NCBI GenBank assembly: GCA_039602395.1
Contig: JBCNJP010000003.1
Coordinates: 19,988,956 to 20,052,955, forward strand
From: Deinandra increscens subsp. villosa
Lineage: Eukaryota; Streptophyta; Magnoliopsida; Asterales; Asteraceae
Direction: 5' to 3'
Length of the DNA: 64,000 nucleotides
A program made the translations under genes and the position numbers. The notes under the pieces were generated by a model. The model was not told where the DNA came from. It searched no databases and saw only the letters and a program-made list of their open reading frames with translations. Shown here piece by piece: positions 22,210-32,430 of the stretch (positions within the stretch are counted from its first letter, which is position 1; each line of letters opens with the position of its first letter).

Positions 22210-22289
22210 GTTTGGCTGTGGTTTTGAAAATATTGTTTTTATTCATCAAATGGACCATTATCTGATTACAGAAATTGTTTAAAAAAAAT

Positions 22290-22359
22290 GAGGCGGCCGG
22301 GGGTCGAACCGGCGACCTCTCGAACTGAGATCACAAGCCTTAGCCATTCGGCTGGCCCT
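22290..22359 (-). other. tRNA-like module 2 in the LARD right LTR
   Basis: Identical copy of the module at 14506-14575 (B-box GGTTCGACCCC on minus). Confidence 0.45.
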
Positions 22360-23631
22360 GAGAACAATTTATAGTCAGAAAACTAAATAATTAACGAGTT
22401 CCTACCAGGCTTCATCTTCTTCATTAACCAACCCTAAACCCGTCGGCCACCATTGATGACCAGTAAACCCCCCCCCCCCCCGAAGCCTTGCGAACCCAGT
22501 TATTCCGATCTTAACGCGAACTAAACAGGAATTAGTAATTGTTACCTTGATTGGATGACAACAACCGAAATGATTTCGAGGTGGTTTCGGGTCGACACTT
22601 GATCGAACGATGAGTCGATATCGTAAGGATTAAGTCCGAGTATAAGTGCCTGGTGATGGTCGAATTATGAGCAAGGAACAGAGACGGAGGAGGCTTTTGG
22701 ACCCTGTGATTTCATCGAGTATTGAGACCGGTCCGAGAGCTTCACGATGTGTGCTTCTTCTTGAAGAGTTTTCGAATGATGAAGAATGGTGTAAAGGTTA
22801 GAATGATTGCGGATGGTTAATGTTGGATCATGGTGTCTGATGGTGTTGATCAAATTGTGTAACCGACAAGGGATTAATCGGTTATGAATGTGGAGTTTAA
22901 GGCCGACGGTTTCGAACTATTGAAGGTCGGAATTCGTGAACCGACTGAATATCGCAACTAATTAATTCATGTTTGGTCCAATGACCAAGCAAACCCTCAA
23001 GTCTAGAAGTTGACACACTAGGCCCTTAATTCTTTATGTAAAAGAACCCAAGTTACAAGAATTACTAAACAAGTCCCTCAAAGTTAAAAGTAGCTTAACA
23101 AACTCTAAGGGAGCACACGGAGGATGACTTTAACGATGGACATATGTGCGTTACCAAAATACTATTAACACATCCGTTTATAAAAACACGCTCTCTAATT
23201 CATCACCTGAAATCATGAATATAAATTCACAGATTTATACTTTGAGTTCTCATAAAATGATTGACATGAAATCATAACGATACGTGAATACTCTCATAAA
23301 ATAATGAGAACGTTAGGTGTAACCACGAGACGCGTTGCCACATAAAATCATGAAATAGCATGTGAATATATATATAAATATATCACATAAAATAATAAGC
23401 TCAATCGCCACATAAGATGACAAAACGTTTACATAAAATCATGACGTATATTTACATGAAATCATAGAATATAAAATGTCTAAACTTAAGTGCATACTCG
23501 TATAGTGATGATTACACAAACCCTATTTGCTAAGGTCAACACAAGTCAAATATATAAATGTTCATACAATATTTAATACACTTTACGTTCACTAAATGCA
23601 AGTATTGGACCCGAAAACACGGATTGTCACA

Positions 23632-23636
23632 AAGAA
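23632..23636. repeat. Right target-site duplication of the LARD (AAGAA)
   Basis: AAGAA directly after the LTR end GATTGTCACA; partner of 12914-12918. Confidence 0.9.
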
Positions 23637-24135
23637 CATATCGAATGATTTCATATAACCGAATGATTAGTTACAAGAAATCATGAAGAACACACAATCT
23701 CTCTCTAGAATCCATGACTCACTCTCTCTCTAGAATGGAAATCTCACACTCTACAAGAAATTCATCATCTCCACATTACGGAGACTCCTTTACTTGTAAT
23801 GGGCACCCTCACTATATATAGTGAGGGTGACTAACGACAGAAAAACATAACTGAATAAATGAAATTACAAGTAAAGTAAATAAACATAAACTGGTAATTA
23901 AATCAAAGCTGATAAAAATTAATCCGAAGCTTGACTCGCTCGAACCGATCTTCTGTTGACTTTTACGTTGACCGTTGACCCGAACGGTTGACTTTTCCAG
24001 AAAACGGTCTTCGGTCCAAGCTGCAAGCCTCGAGCATCACAACTCAGTCTCTAAATCAATTCACATGGATTCTTCAGTCGAATGCTTCGGTAAACAGATT
24101 TGATGGCGTCAGTCACATAGATTTTTGTTCCAACA
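23637..24135 (-). repeat. Element A right LTR, second part
   Basis: 499 bp continuing the LTR interrupted at 12918 and ending GTTCCAACA. Together with the first part it makes 630 bp against 629 bp for the left LTR. Confidence 0.85.
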
Positions 24136-24140
24136 TTTAG
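24136..24140. repeat. Right target-site duplication of element A (TTTAG)
   Basis: Perfect partner of 9732-9736. Confidence 0.8.
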
Positions 24141-24472
24141 AAAGGTTCAAAGGATTTTACAAGATAGAACTCACTAGCGTAAGCTGATTTTTTAAAGTAT
24201 GTATATCAGGTACAGAAGATGCCTCTTGTTGTAGAGGCAAGGTTCATGTGTGAGCAATACAGGTCTGGCAGGCTATCAGGAGAAGCTGTAGAAGTGTTGG
24301 CATATGATTAGATACAGTTAGAACTTTTATTTTTATCTTACTTGTAGACTTGACATTATTATTAAAGTTTTTAAATTTTTGATGCTTGTAATCTCTATTA
24401 ATGATCATGTGCTTATAAGTAAATCCGATCCGTGACGTCCGCCGGGGCCAAGTCCGGGAGGCGGGCGTCACA
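24141..24472 (-). mobile_element. Probable old Gypsy LTR, right part (host of element A)
   Basis: The minus strand starts TGTGACGCCCGCCTCC at 24472 and continues through GTGAGTTCTATCTTG into element A's target site. The TGTGACG start and style match the large Gypsy LTRs here. It joins 8704-9731 once element A is removed. Confidence 0.4.
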
Positions 24473-24925
24473 CATATATCGAATTACATTCAAACAACTA
24501 GTTCTACGGAACAAGTTTTCAGGCAAATTGACGTACGTATCACTTTTTAGTTAATCACCAATGTTTCGAGACTCAACTTTGTACGAAATGACACGATACG
24601 AGATTTAGGAATATGAGACTCATAAATGATCGAGTTAACACATTATATCCAAATACGTGATTTTTCGATAAATGACAAATCGTGTACTGAACTCGCTTAA
24701 AACAGCAAATTGTTTTATTTTTGTTTCGAGGAACCCAATTGGTTCCAAAAGCTTTTGATTAAATATTTTGCTTTGACAAATTATTATGGATTATTTAAAA
24801 ACATTATTTGGAGGTTTTAATACCCGAAAATTCTTCTGGTACTTATTAATCCGCAAATCAGGAAAACGCAAAATTTCAAAATGGGTCGGGTTTCACAACG
24901 TGGTAAAATGCAAATGTTACATTTC
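24473..24925. other. Non-coding, Gypsy-LTR-like but unassigned
   Basis: It contains words seen in the LTR at 52495-55220 (GAGACTCATAAATG type, 24626-24639) but no boundary or primer site. No coding sequence. Confidence 0.35.
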
Positions 24926-24930
24926 ATCAT

Positions 24931-25323
24931 TGTTGATACATGAACCTTGTGTGGCCGTTACTGTTCGAATTGTCAAACAACTGAGTTGACTGAGACATGA
25001 ACTAGGGTCCGAACCCCAGCCGAACTCAAGGTTCGGTGACTCCGAACCTTAGACGAACTCTAAGTTCGGATGGAGTTCGGACAGGGTTCGGAAGTTCAAG
25101 GTTCGGACAGAATTACACGAGTATAAATAGTTTCGTTTTTGTAGTTCATTGAAAGTTTCTGTCCAGAGTCTGTCCAGATCAATGTGTTGAGAGGGGAGGT
25201 TATGTCCAACCTCCCCTGGACCTTAATCGTTGTATACTCCTTCGGTTTATGTAACCATTCAACACAATATATGACAAAACTTCCGTCTCTAATCCATAGA
25301 ATCGATCCCTATATGCTTTTTCA
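24931..25323 (+). repeat. Element B 5' LTR
   Basis: Contains a dense run of CCGAAC/GTTCGG motifs (about 25009-25110) and then TATAAATAG at 25122-25130. Confidence 0.85.
25122..25130 (+). promoter_or_regulatory. TATA box of element B 5' LTR
   Basis: TATAAATAG directly downstream of the GTTCGG motif cluster; copied at 26969-26977 in the 3' LTR. Confidence 0.5.
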
Positions 25324-25325
25324 AG

Positions 25326-25337
25326 TGGTATGAGAGC
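25326..25337 (+). other. Element B primer binding site, one mismatch
   Basis: TGGTATGAGAGC two bases after the LTR; the common Met-tRNA site is TGGTATCAGAGC, so one base (C to G) is changed. Confidence 0.75.
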
Positions 25338-25584
25338 TGTTAGCTCTTTCGATAGTCTAAATTCATCGTTTTTCTTAAGTTTGAGAGGTTAAACCTTCAG
25401 TTAGGAGTGATTGAAAGTGTTTCTGATTGATTTTTAATCAATCGAGTCTTTCTGAGTCATGTTTTTACCTAACAGAAGCATCTGGATGTCGAAATTTGAT
25501 CAAATTCTGAATCTGGTGCGATTTTGAAAATTTTCAGTCGAGTTCATCTCAGGTTCGGCCGAAGAACAGATCTGAAAAATAACT

Positions 25585-25682
25585 GCTCCGAACTCCAGGT
25601 TCGGACAGCGTTCGGACATGTTCGGACGTCCGAAGGTCAGGTTCGGAGGAGGTTCGGATGAGGTTTGGAGGAGGCTCGGATG
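25585..25682. repeat. GTTCGGA motif array in the element B leader
   Basis: At least seven GTTCGG/CCGAA words in about 100 bp, including the palindrome TTCGGACGTCCGAA at 25621-25634. The LTR of the same element has the same motif. Confidence 0.6.
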
Positions 25683-25738
25683 CATTTTTAATGAAGCAAT
25701 TTTGTTCAAGGAAACAAATTTTCGCGCTGACCTGTCAG

Positions 25739-25832
25739 CACGGCCCCAGCCAGGGGCTCTGCCCCTTGGACCCCGACAGGGGCTGCCGCCCCTTGGGCCC
25801 CGCTTCTCAGGTGCGCTGCCCCCCAACCCCCG
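25739..25832. repeat. GC-rich tandem hairpins in element B
   Basis: Two tandem units of about 27 bp, CAGGGGCTCTGCCCCTTGG and CAGGGGCTGCCGCCCCTTGG, each a self-complementary AGGGGC/GCCCCT hairpin. A weaker third unit follows. The surrounding element is AT-rich. Confidence 0.6.
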
Positions 25833-26776
25833 TTAGGTGGAAATTTCAAAGAAGCGGATCAGCTATCGGGTTTACCCTTGATTCGGTAGCTGTGGGGTGT
25901 TATGTTTGAAGAAAATCCAGATCACGGTATTTGTTACGAGTTAGTGATCGAATTTCAAGAAATGAGTTTGTGGGTAGTCATTGTTCTTGATGATGGACAG
26001 AGATTTATGAACGGGTGTTTCTGATGATGGATCAGAGATTCGGAGACATGGATATAAAAGTTTATTTGTCTACACAAACTGAAGAATATTGAAGATTTGA
26101 ATATGTCACTTATTTAGGGGGGAAATTGGGGACCCTAAAACTTTCAAGTTTCATAATTGAAAAAGTGAATATTCAAAAGCAATCAATTCAGGGATGATGG
26201 TGATTTTTGATCTTCATGGAAAGGTGGTGTATTCTGATGTTCGTGCAAACCGATATGTCAAAGTTTTCAGTTATGGTTTGGAACTCTCTAATCAAATGCC
26301 CGATACAGTGTTAAGTCATGAAGTTGACGTTATAGCCTTTGATTGTTGATATATTGGGATGGATTTCATTCTGAGGGGGAATTTCTATGATTGAAGATGC
26401 TGATTGTGTCTGTTTTCATAAAGATCAGAATGTATTACAATTCGGTGAAGATTGAAGATTTCTGTCAAATGCAGTGATGTTTGTGGATTTTGTTTTTTGT
26501 TCATGACGATTAATTGAAGTGATCCTGCATCTTGATGTCATATCTGGTGGTTGAAGTATCTGTCTATGTGATTGGAATGTTCTTACCATGGAAGTGCTTG
26601 AAGAAAGGGGGAACTTTATTGATTGTCATGATTGTAAAAGATTACAAGCTGTTTCCTGCATACCTGATGATTCGGTCAAGAGGAGTTTGCTAAAGATAGA
26701 GGCGTCTGCAGCAAGCTGACTGAAGATTGCTAGAAGATCAAAGTCTGGATTCGACAGTAACGACCAAGGGGGAATT

Positions 26777-27177
26777 TGTTGATACATGAACCTTGTGTGG
26801 TTGTTACTGTTCGAATTGTCAACAGACTGAGTTGACTAAGACATGTACTGGGGTCCGAACCCCAGCCCGAACTCAAGGTTCAGTGACTCCGAACCTTAGA
26901 CGAACTCTAAGTTCGGATGGAGTTCGGACAGGGTTCGGAAGTTCAAGGTTCGGACAGAAATACACGAGTATAAATAGTTTCGTCTTTGTAATTCATTGAA
27001 AGTTTCTGTCCAGAGTCTGTCCAGATCAATGTGTTAAGAGGGGAGGTTCTGTCCAACCTCCCCCGGACCTTAATCGTTGTATACTCCTTCGGTTTATGTA
27101 ACCATTCAGCATAATATATGACAAAACTTCCTTCTCAATATTATCTACCATAGAATCGATCCCTATATGCTTTTTCA
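26777..27177 (+). repeat. Element B 3' LTR
   Basis: 401 bp, preceded by AAGGGGGAATT. It has scattered substitutions against the 5' LTR and an extra CTCAATATTATCTAC-like stretch near its end. Confidence 0.85.
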
Positions 27178-28900
27178 ACCATGAGGATCAAGCTTGTCAT
27201 CAGATTCACTAGTGATGTAAGCATCGCATCCCCCATACCTCGAGGTAATACAATTTGGGTTTAGACTCATGTCATATCTTGTATGGTGTTTTGTCTATCT
27301 TCTTAATCGGTGCTAGATTAATGAGGCGAGTAACAGTCATAAGAGCGTGTCCCCAAATGAATGCAGGAAGTTAGTCCTATACATCATCGATCGAACCATG
27401 TTTAATAGTATTCGATTCCTCTGTTCGCTCACTTCATTAAGTTGGGACTTCCAGGAGGAGTGGGCTGGGATATAATCCCACGGGCCTTTAGATGATCGTG
27501 GAATTCTGTGCTTAGCTATTCTCCACCTCTATCAGGTCAAAGTATCTTTATAGTTCGACTCAGTTGGTTTTATACTTCGTTTTGAAACTCTTTAAATCTT
27601 TCAAAAGTTTCATGTTTGTGCTTATTCAAGTAGACGTAAGCAAATCTACTATAGTCATCTATAAAGGTCATAAAGTACCTTTCATGATTCCTTATTGTGG
27701 TCCTAAAGGGACACATACATCGGTACGGATTAGGCCTAAGATACCATCCGCGCGTACACACGCATGGGTGAACGATGACTTGGTGAGTTTCCCAGATAAG
27801 CATTGCGTTCTTCGAAGGAATTTGTACTAGTGGATTCAAGAATCCTAACATATTGTAGCTTCTTGATGCGTTCCTTGCTTTTGGGTGACCAATTCTACAA
27901 TGTTAGAGGAAGGAATCATTACTACCAGTCTTGCTTCACTTAGAAACATGATAGATTTGATCATTAGTTTGAACATCAATATCATATATAACATGTTGAG
28001 GTTTAGCCTTGAAATAAAATATATCATTCAAGTAGGTTAAAATATAAATGCCAATAAACTTGTACTTGAATCCTTGTTCAAACAAAGAAGAAACATAGAT
28101 AATGTTCTTGGACAATCCGTGTGCATATAAACAAGTAACTAGAGTAACTACAAGGCCAGAATGACATGTTAATGAATATGTACGAGTTGTAAAAACTCGG
28201 ACTCTTTTGCTACCACCTACGATGACCTCCATGTCACCTTGTTTCAGTTCCTTTCATTTTTCAGGTTCCTGCAAAACATTCACTATGATAACCACATCGA
28301 ATATCAAATACCGATGTATTAGAGGAAATAGTGAAAAGTTCAATAACATTTATTGAAATACCTGATGTACAACTCGCGCCAGAGTTCTTATTCATCTTCA
28401 GCTTAGCCAGGTAGACAGGGTAGTTTCGTTTCCAGTGCCTCATCCGATTGCATTTAAAGCACTTGCGCTACTAGGGAGGTGACGACGATGGTTTTGCAAT
28501 ATGGTTGCCTTTGTTATCACGAGCTTTAGATTTGGACTTTGGTTACTTTAAGCACATTAGGCGTGGTTCTGATCTTAACATTAGGAAAAAATGTTATCAA
28601 CTCCTCAATAATGTCCACCGAACTATAAAACACATACTGATGGTAGTGGTCGGGGAGAGAGTGTAGGATTACATCAAATGCTAGCCCATTACTTATGGGA
28701 TAACCGAGTTATATCAGCTGGTCATGGTACCCTTTGATCCTCATTACATGATCATAAGGAGTTATTCGGTAGCTTGCAATTCATGAATTGCTGGAAGACA
28801 CAGTAGCGCTCTAGTCTACCATTTAACTCAAAGAGATCCTTGAGTTTTCTGATTATGCCGTATGCCCTCATGTCATGTAGGTTGTACCTTTTGGATATGG
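27178..28900 (-). pseudogene. Decayed Copia gag, zinc knuckle, protease region and integrase
   Basis: Read on minus from 28900. Gag UBN2-type blocks (MRAYGIIRKLKDLFE, then DVILHSLPDHYHQYV) are followed by a zinc knuckle CFKCNRMRHWKRNY at 28420-28461 whose last Cys is Tyr, and by the ELFTISSNTSVFDIRCG protease region, where the usual Asp-Thr-Gly is degraded. GAG-pre-integrase follows (27936-28232), then integrase with RYFMTFIDDYSRFAYVYL (27570-27850), SDRGGEY, NEVSEQRNRILLNMVRSMM and DKTPYKI. Many frameshifts and stops break it. Integrase ends abruptly at DKLDPHG beside element B. Neither reverse transcriptase nor LTRs are visible. Confidence 0.85.
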
Positions 28901-29182
28901 TATGTTCAGACCCGAACAATTAACGTACCCAACCTGGTTTTGACCCATAAAAGTTACACTGGGGTCAACGTGTAAAAGTTCGCTTAAATAGTTAACCGAC
29001 AATTAACGGAATGATAAACTAATTATTACTGATTTATTAGCAATAACGAGTTAGTGACCCGCCCGCGCGTTGCGGCGAGCCACCCTTGTTATTTGCCTTA
29101 TCGAGACTAAACTATAGTATGTGGATTTCTAGTACATAGACTACAGTTAACTAAGTTGATACTATTATAAAAGTTTAGTCAT

Positions 29183-29184
<2 letters not shown>
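28901..29184. other. Non-coding, with a GC-rich palindromic motif
   Basis: At 29057-29079 the motif ACCCGCCCGCGCGTTGCGGC occurs in AT-rich DNA. Similar motifs are at 41467 and 62495. Otherwise no feature. Confidence 0.35.

Positions 29185-29229
<45 letters not shown>
29185..29229. repeat. (TA)n microsatellite
   Basis: Uninterrupted AT dinucleotides. Confidence 0.95.
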
Positions 29230-29231
<2 letters not shown>

Positions 29232-29269
29232 AAGTTTAGTGATTACATCTATATATATGTAGGAAAGTT

Positions 29270-30350
29270 CATAGGCAAAAAACCATAAATGTGTAAAACA
29301 TTGGCCTAAAATAGGAAACACCAAAAAAAACAACCAATGTGGGAAACTTAAGGGGTAAAAAAAACATAATTGTGTAAAAAATTGGTGAGTAAAATAGATA
29401 AATTTAGTAGAAACTTGAGGGGTAAAAACGTAAATATATAAAACTTTGGTGGCCAAAGTAGGAAACGGAAAAAACAAAAGTTAAAAACTTAAGGGGTATA
29501 GAACGTAAAATTGTGAAAGTATCATGGCCAAAGTAGAAGACGACAAAACTTAAAAAAAAAGCTCAAAAGTTAAAGGGTAGAAAATGTAGAAAGGTGAAAC
29601 TTATGTGGCCAAAGTATGAAACTAAAAAACCTCACTTGTCTGAAAACGTAAAATTATAAAAGTTTCGTGGCCAAAGTAGAAGACCATAAAACTTAAAAAA
29701 AATAAAGTTTAAAAGTTAAAAGGTAGAAAACGTAAAAGTATTTACGTGGCCAAAGATTAAAACTCTAAAAGGTTACTATGTCTTACCATTTTAAAATGTA
29801 ATAGAAAATTTGAGGGGTAAAAACGTAAATATATAAACTTTGGTGGTCAAAGTTGAAAACAAAAAAAAACAAAAGTTGTAACTTAAGGGGTATAGAACAA
29901 AAAATTGTGAAAGTTTCATAGCCAAAGTATAAGACCACAAAATTTTCAAAGAAAAACAATGTTCAAAAGTTAAAGGGTAAAAAATATAAAAGTTTGAAAC
30001 TTATGTGACAAAAATATGAAACTACACATGTCTTAAAACGTAAAATTATAAAAGTTTCGTGGCCAAAGTAGAAGACCACAAAACTTAAAACCAAAATAGA
30101 AAACACAAAAAATAAAATAAAAATAAAGTTGGAAACTTGAGGGGTATAAAACATAAAAGTGTAAAACTTTCGTGGCCAAAGTAGAAAACCACAAAAGTTA
30201 CTAAAATTAAAGTAGAAAACTTTAGGAGTAAAAACATAAATATATAAAACATTAGTGACTAAAATAGAAAGTGAAACAAAGTTGAAAACTTAAGGGTATA
30301 AATATAAATGTGTGAAAGTTTTGTGGTCAAAGTCTAAGACCACAAAACTT
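29270..30350. repeat. Degenerate tandem repeat, about 1.1 kb
   Basis: A unit built from AACTTAAGGGGTAAAAAACG, then TGTGAAACTTTGGTGGCCAA, then AGTAGAAAAC recurs about a dozen times, with unit length varying around 80-110 bp and many indels. The words GGCCAAAGTAGAA and GGGGTAAAAACGTAAA are best kept. Non-coding; origin unknown. Confidence 0.7.
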
Positions 30351-30653
30351 CACTATTTGTTACCAAATTATTTTGATATATTTATATTTATAAATTAATA
30401 GATTAACTAAATAATAATGTATTTAGTAATTAAAACTATAGATTAATTATTATATATCTAAATAATGATTACTAGATAATTATCAGTTTAAATAATAATT
30501 ACTGATTTAATGTTATTGGTGGATATATATATATATATACATATATTAAATTAATATGTAAATTAATTATATCTGGCTGGTTCGAATCATAACCTAATAC
30601 TTGTTTTGATCAAAAATTACAAGCTAGAATTAAGTGATCAAATTAGTTTGTGA
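30351..30653. other. AT-rich non-coding spacer
   Basis: Over 80 percent A+T by eye, with short TA runs; nothing recognised. Confidence 0.5.
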
Positions 30654-31159
30654 TGTTAGGTGTCCAGGATGCGCGTATGTGCAAAAAGTTTAAAAAAACA
30701 GTAAAGTTACGTATAAAATCAAGTAAATATGAAAATCCAAGTCACAACCAGAAATACACCAAGATGCAAAGGATAACACCAGGATTTATATGAGTGAATA
30801 TCCCTTAATCCTTAGATGTCTCTAAGGATCGCCGACATAAAAAACATCGGGTGACGATAACACACGTCACCACCTATTTCACTGAGAAATGTTAAGTACA
30901 GAGTGTTGTGGTTTTTCTATGTGAGTGAGTACCAGTGTATGATTGAGAGTTCAAGAGTCCCGAAAATGACCTATGCCACTTCTATTTATACATGGATATT
31001 GCTAACTAACTATCCAGATATTCAGGGATCTCTTCCGTTAACTATTGTGACCGTTTCTAGGCCGAGTCTTACGCGTCTTCAACGTCCACATGTGATATCC
31101 AAGCTTGACTTGGTCTATGAGTATGTTATAGGTAGTACTTGGTCAAATAACATGTAACA
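30654..31159 (-). mobile_element. Possible solo LTR (weak)
   Basis: Bounded by TGTTAGGTGTCC and AACATGTAACA, with a minus-strand TATA-like TGTATAAATAG near 30986-30996. The flanking 5-mers (TGTGA and AAAAC) do not match, and neither primer site nor purine tract adjoins. Confidence 0.25.
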
Positions 31160-31191
31160 AAAACTAAGATTTGTTAGTATAAACACGTCAA

Positions 31192-31345
31192 CATGCTTAA
31201 ATAGTCCAATATGCTGGTATTGACTAGGATGCTAAATATGTTACAGGATGCATCGAATACTCTAGGATGTTGCGAGATATTGACTTATATCCAAATTGAC
31301 TAGGATGCTTAAATAGTCCAGTATGCTGGTATTGACCTATATCCA
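31192..31345. repeat. Imperfect duplication of about 40 bp
   Basis: TGCTTAAATAGTCCAATATG with GCTGGTATTGAC at 31194-31225 recurs at 31304-31337, about 110 bp apart, with related AGGATG words between. Confidence 0.6.
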
Positions 31346-32390
31346 AATCGTGAATTATATTATTTTGATAATATTGTGTTTGTGATTGTGTGTTACTGCC
31401 CGACCCCTCATACTTATGTAATTTTGTCATGTTTTGGTTTGATTGCGGTATTGGCCCTGTTTTAGCCTTGTTGTAATAGAGTTAGGTTTTCTGGTATGGC
31501 TCGCTGTTTCGGGTCCAAATTTATAAATTTAGAATTAAGGTTTTCTTATCGAGAAAGTTTCTATTTTAGTTACTGGAAGACTCGAAGACCAAACTAGTGA
31601 CAAGAGGCGTCTAGAGGCTGGTGAGAGCTAAACTAAAGAATGAAAGATGCACTTTAAGTCCATCCTTTGGTTGTTGTTCTTTTCCTATTCCTTGACCTTA
31701 TTGGTCTTGCTAAACAGGCTCTAGCAAGACCAAGATCTTATGGCATGTTAACACACATTATGTTTTTATCATTCGTGAGAAATTAGATATTTTAAATAAT
31801 AGGATATTTAAATAATAGGTTATTTAAAAAAGCGTGTCCCGAGTGAGATATGTTCTCGTTCTGTTAAAGGACTATCTACTAAAATTGCTTTTAATAACCC
31901 TATTCGATAAATTAAAACCAGTAGTCTATGCCATCCTAAATCAAGTCTAACTTGGAACATATTTACCGAAACGTCAGTGGTGGAGCTACAACACCGCACT
32001 TGGCACTCAGGTTATCTTCCAAGGTGCGAGTGTTGGAGCTACAACACCGCACTCGCACACTGACCATTTGGGACAACTATTACTTTCTTTCCAAGCACTA
32101 GTAGTGTTGGAGCTGCAACACCTCACAGTATTGGTGTTTGCAAACAAAGTGGGCGTAGATGAGACTAAACGTATAGCAACTTGATACACGATGTCATTAC
32201 AGCCTCATAACTGAGAATGCTTCTCACAATTGACACACGATGTAGGGATCCTGATGTTCTGCAATGTGATCTTGATAATGGCTTGCACACAAAACAAACC
32301 GTTGGAGCGGTACATGAGGAAAGGGTCCATGTATCAGCCCTTCGACATGAGAATCAATAATTTACAAAAAGAGTGTATGCGGTTAGGGTT

Positions 32391-32391
<1 letters not shown>
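31346..32391. other. Non-coding, with a triple GTTGGAGCTACAACACC motif
   Basis: The motif occurs at about 31979, 32031 and 32105; GGAGCTACAACACCGCACT is shared by the first two, while the third reads GGAGCTGCAACACCTCAC. Each contains the near-palindrome GTTGGAGCTACAAC. No coding sequence recognised. Confidence 0.4.

Positions 32392-32428
<37 letters not shown>
32392..32428. repeat. (GA)n microsatellite
   Basis: About 18 GA units. Confidence 0.95.

Positions 32429-32430
<2 letters not shown>

Larger units (their letters stand above)
12919..23631 (-). mobile_element. LARD: large non-coding Gypsy-type LTR element nested in element A
   Basis: 10,713 bp with LTRs at 12919-15850 and 21031-23631, a 5.2-kb interior, a Met-tRNA primer site at the right LTR and a polypurine tract at the left LTR, giving minus orientation. 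The interior has no pol homology and only short chance frames, which matches the class of large retrotransposon derivatives. The palindrome AATTTTCGTCCCGAAAATT beside the polypurine tract resembles the equivalent place in the coding Gypsy remnant near 3960, so the autonomous partner is probably a chromovirus. Apart from one 331-bp length difference and microsatellite changes I saw no LTR differences, so insertion was very recent. Confidence 0.88.
21031..23631 (-). repeat. LARD right LTR (5' LTR), 2601 bp
   Basis: Essentially identical to the left LTR except for a deletion next to position 21692, a longer (TA)n (21931-21977) and a shorter poly-C run near 22467. The deletion ends fall in short TAT/ATATAT words, which fits slippage or microhomology repair after insertion. 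Confidence 0.88.
9737..24135 (-). mobile_element. Element A: non-autonomous LTR retrotransposon, minus orientation, split by a nested element
   Basis: Left LTR 9737-10365, internal region 10366-12787, right LTR 12788-12918 plus 23637-24135. The primer binding site (minus, TGGTATCAGAGC) abuts the right LTR and the polypurine tract abuts the left LTR, so it is transcribed leftwards. A 5-bp duplication TTTAG flanks it. The 2.4-kb internal region encodes nothing recognisable. By eye the LTRs differ by five substitutions and one indel in about 629 bp, which makes it young. Its right LTR is interrupted by the LARD at 12919-23631. Confidence 0.85.
24931..27177 (+). mobile_element. Element B: small non-coding Copia-type LTR element
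   Basis: LTRs 24931-25323 (393 bp) and 26777-27177 (401 bp) share TGTTGATACATGAACC at the start and CCTATATGCTTTTTCA at the end. A primer site follows the first LTR and the purine tract AAGGGGGAATT precedes the second. The 1.45-kb interior has no protein domain. Flanks are ATCAT and ACCAT, an imperfect 5-bp duplication. With only 2.2 kb and no coding capacity it must be mobilised in trans, if at all. Its left flank is Gypsy-like and its right flank is Copia integrase, so it marks or sits on an older junction. Confidence 0.85.

Noticed and set aside
25500..25826. Overlapping Gly/Arg/Pro-rich frames in element B
   Set aside because: They arise from the GC-rich hairpin repeats and TTCGG array, present in several frames at once.
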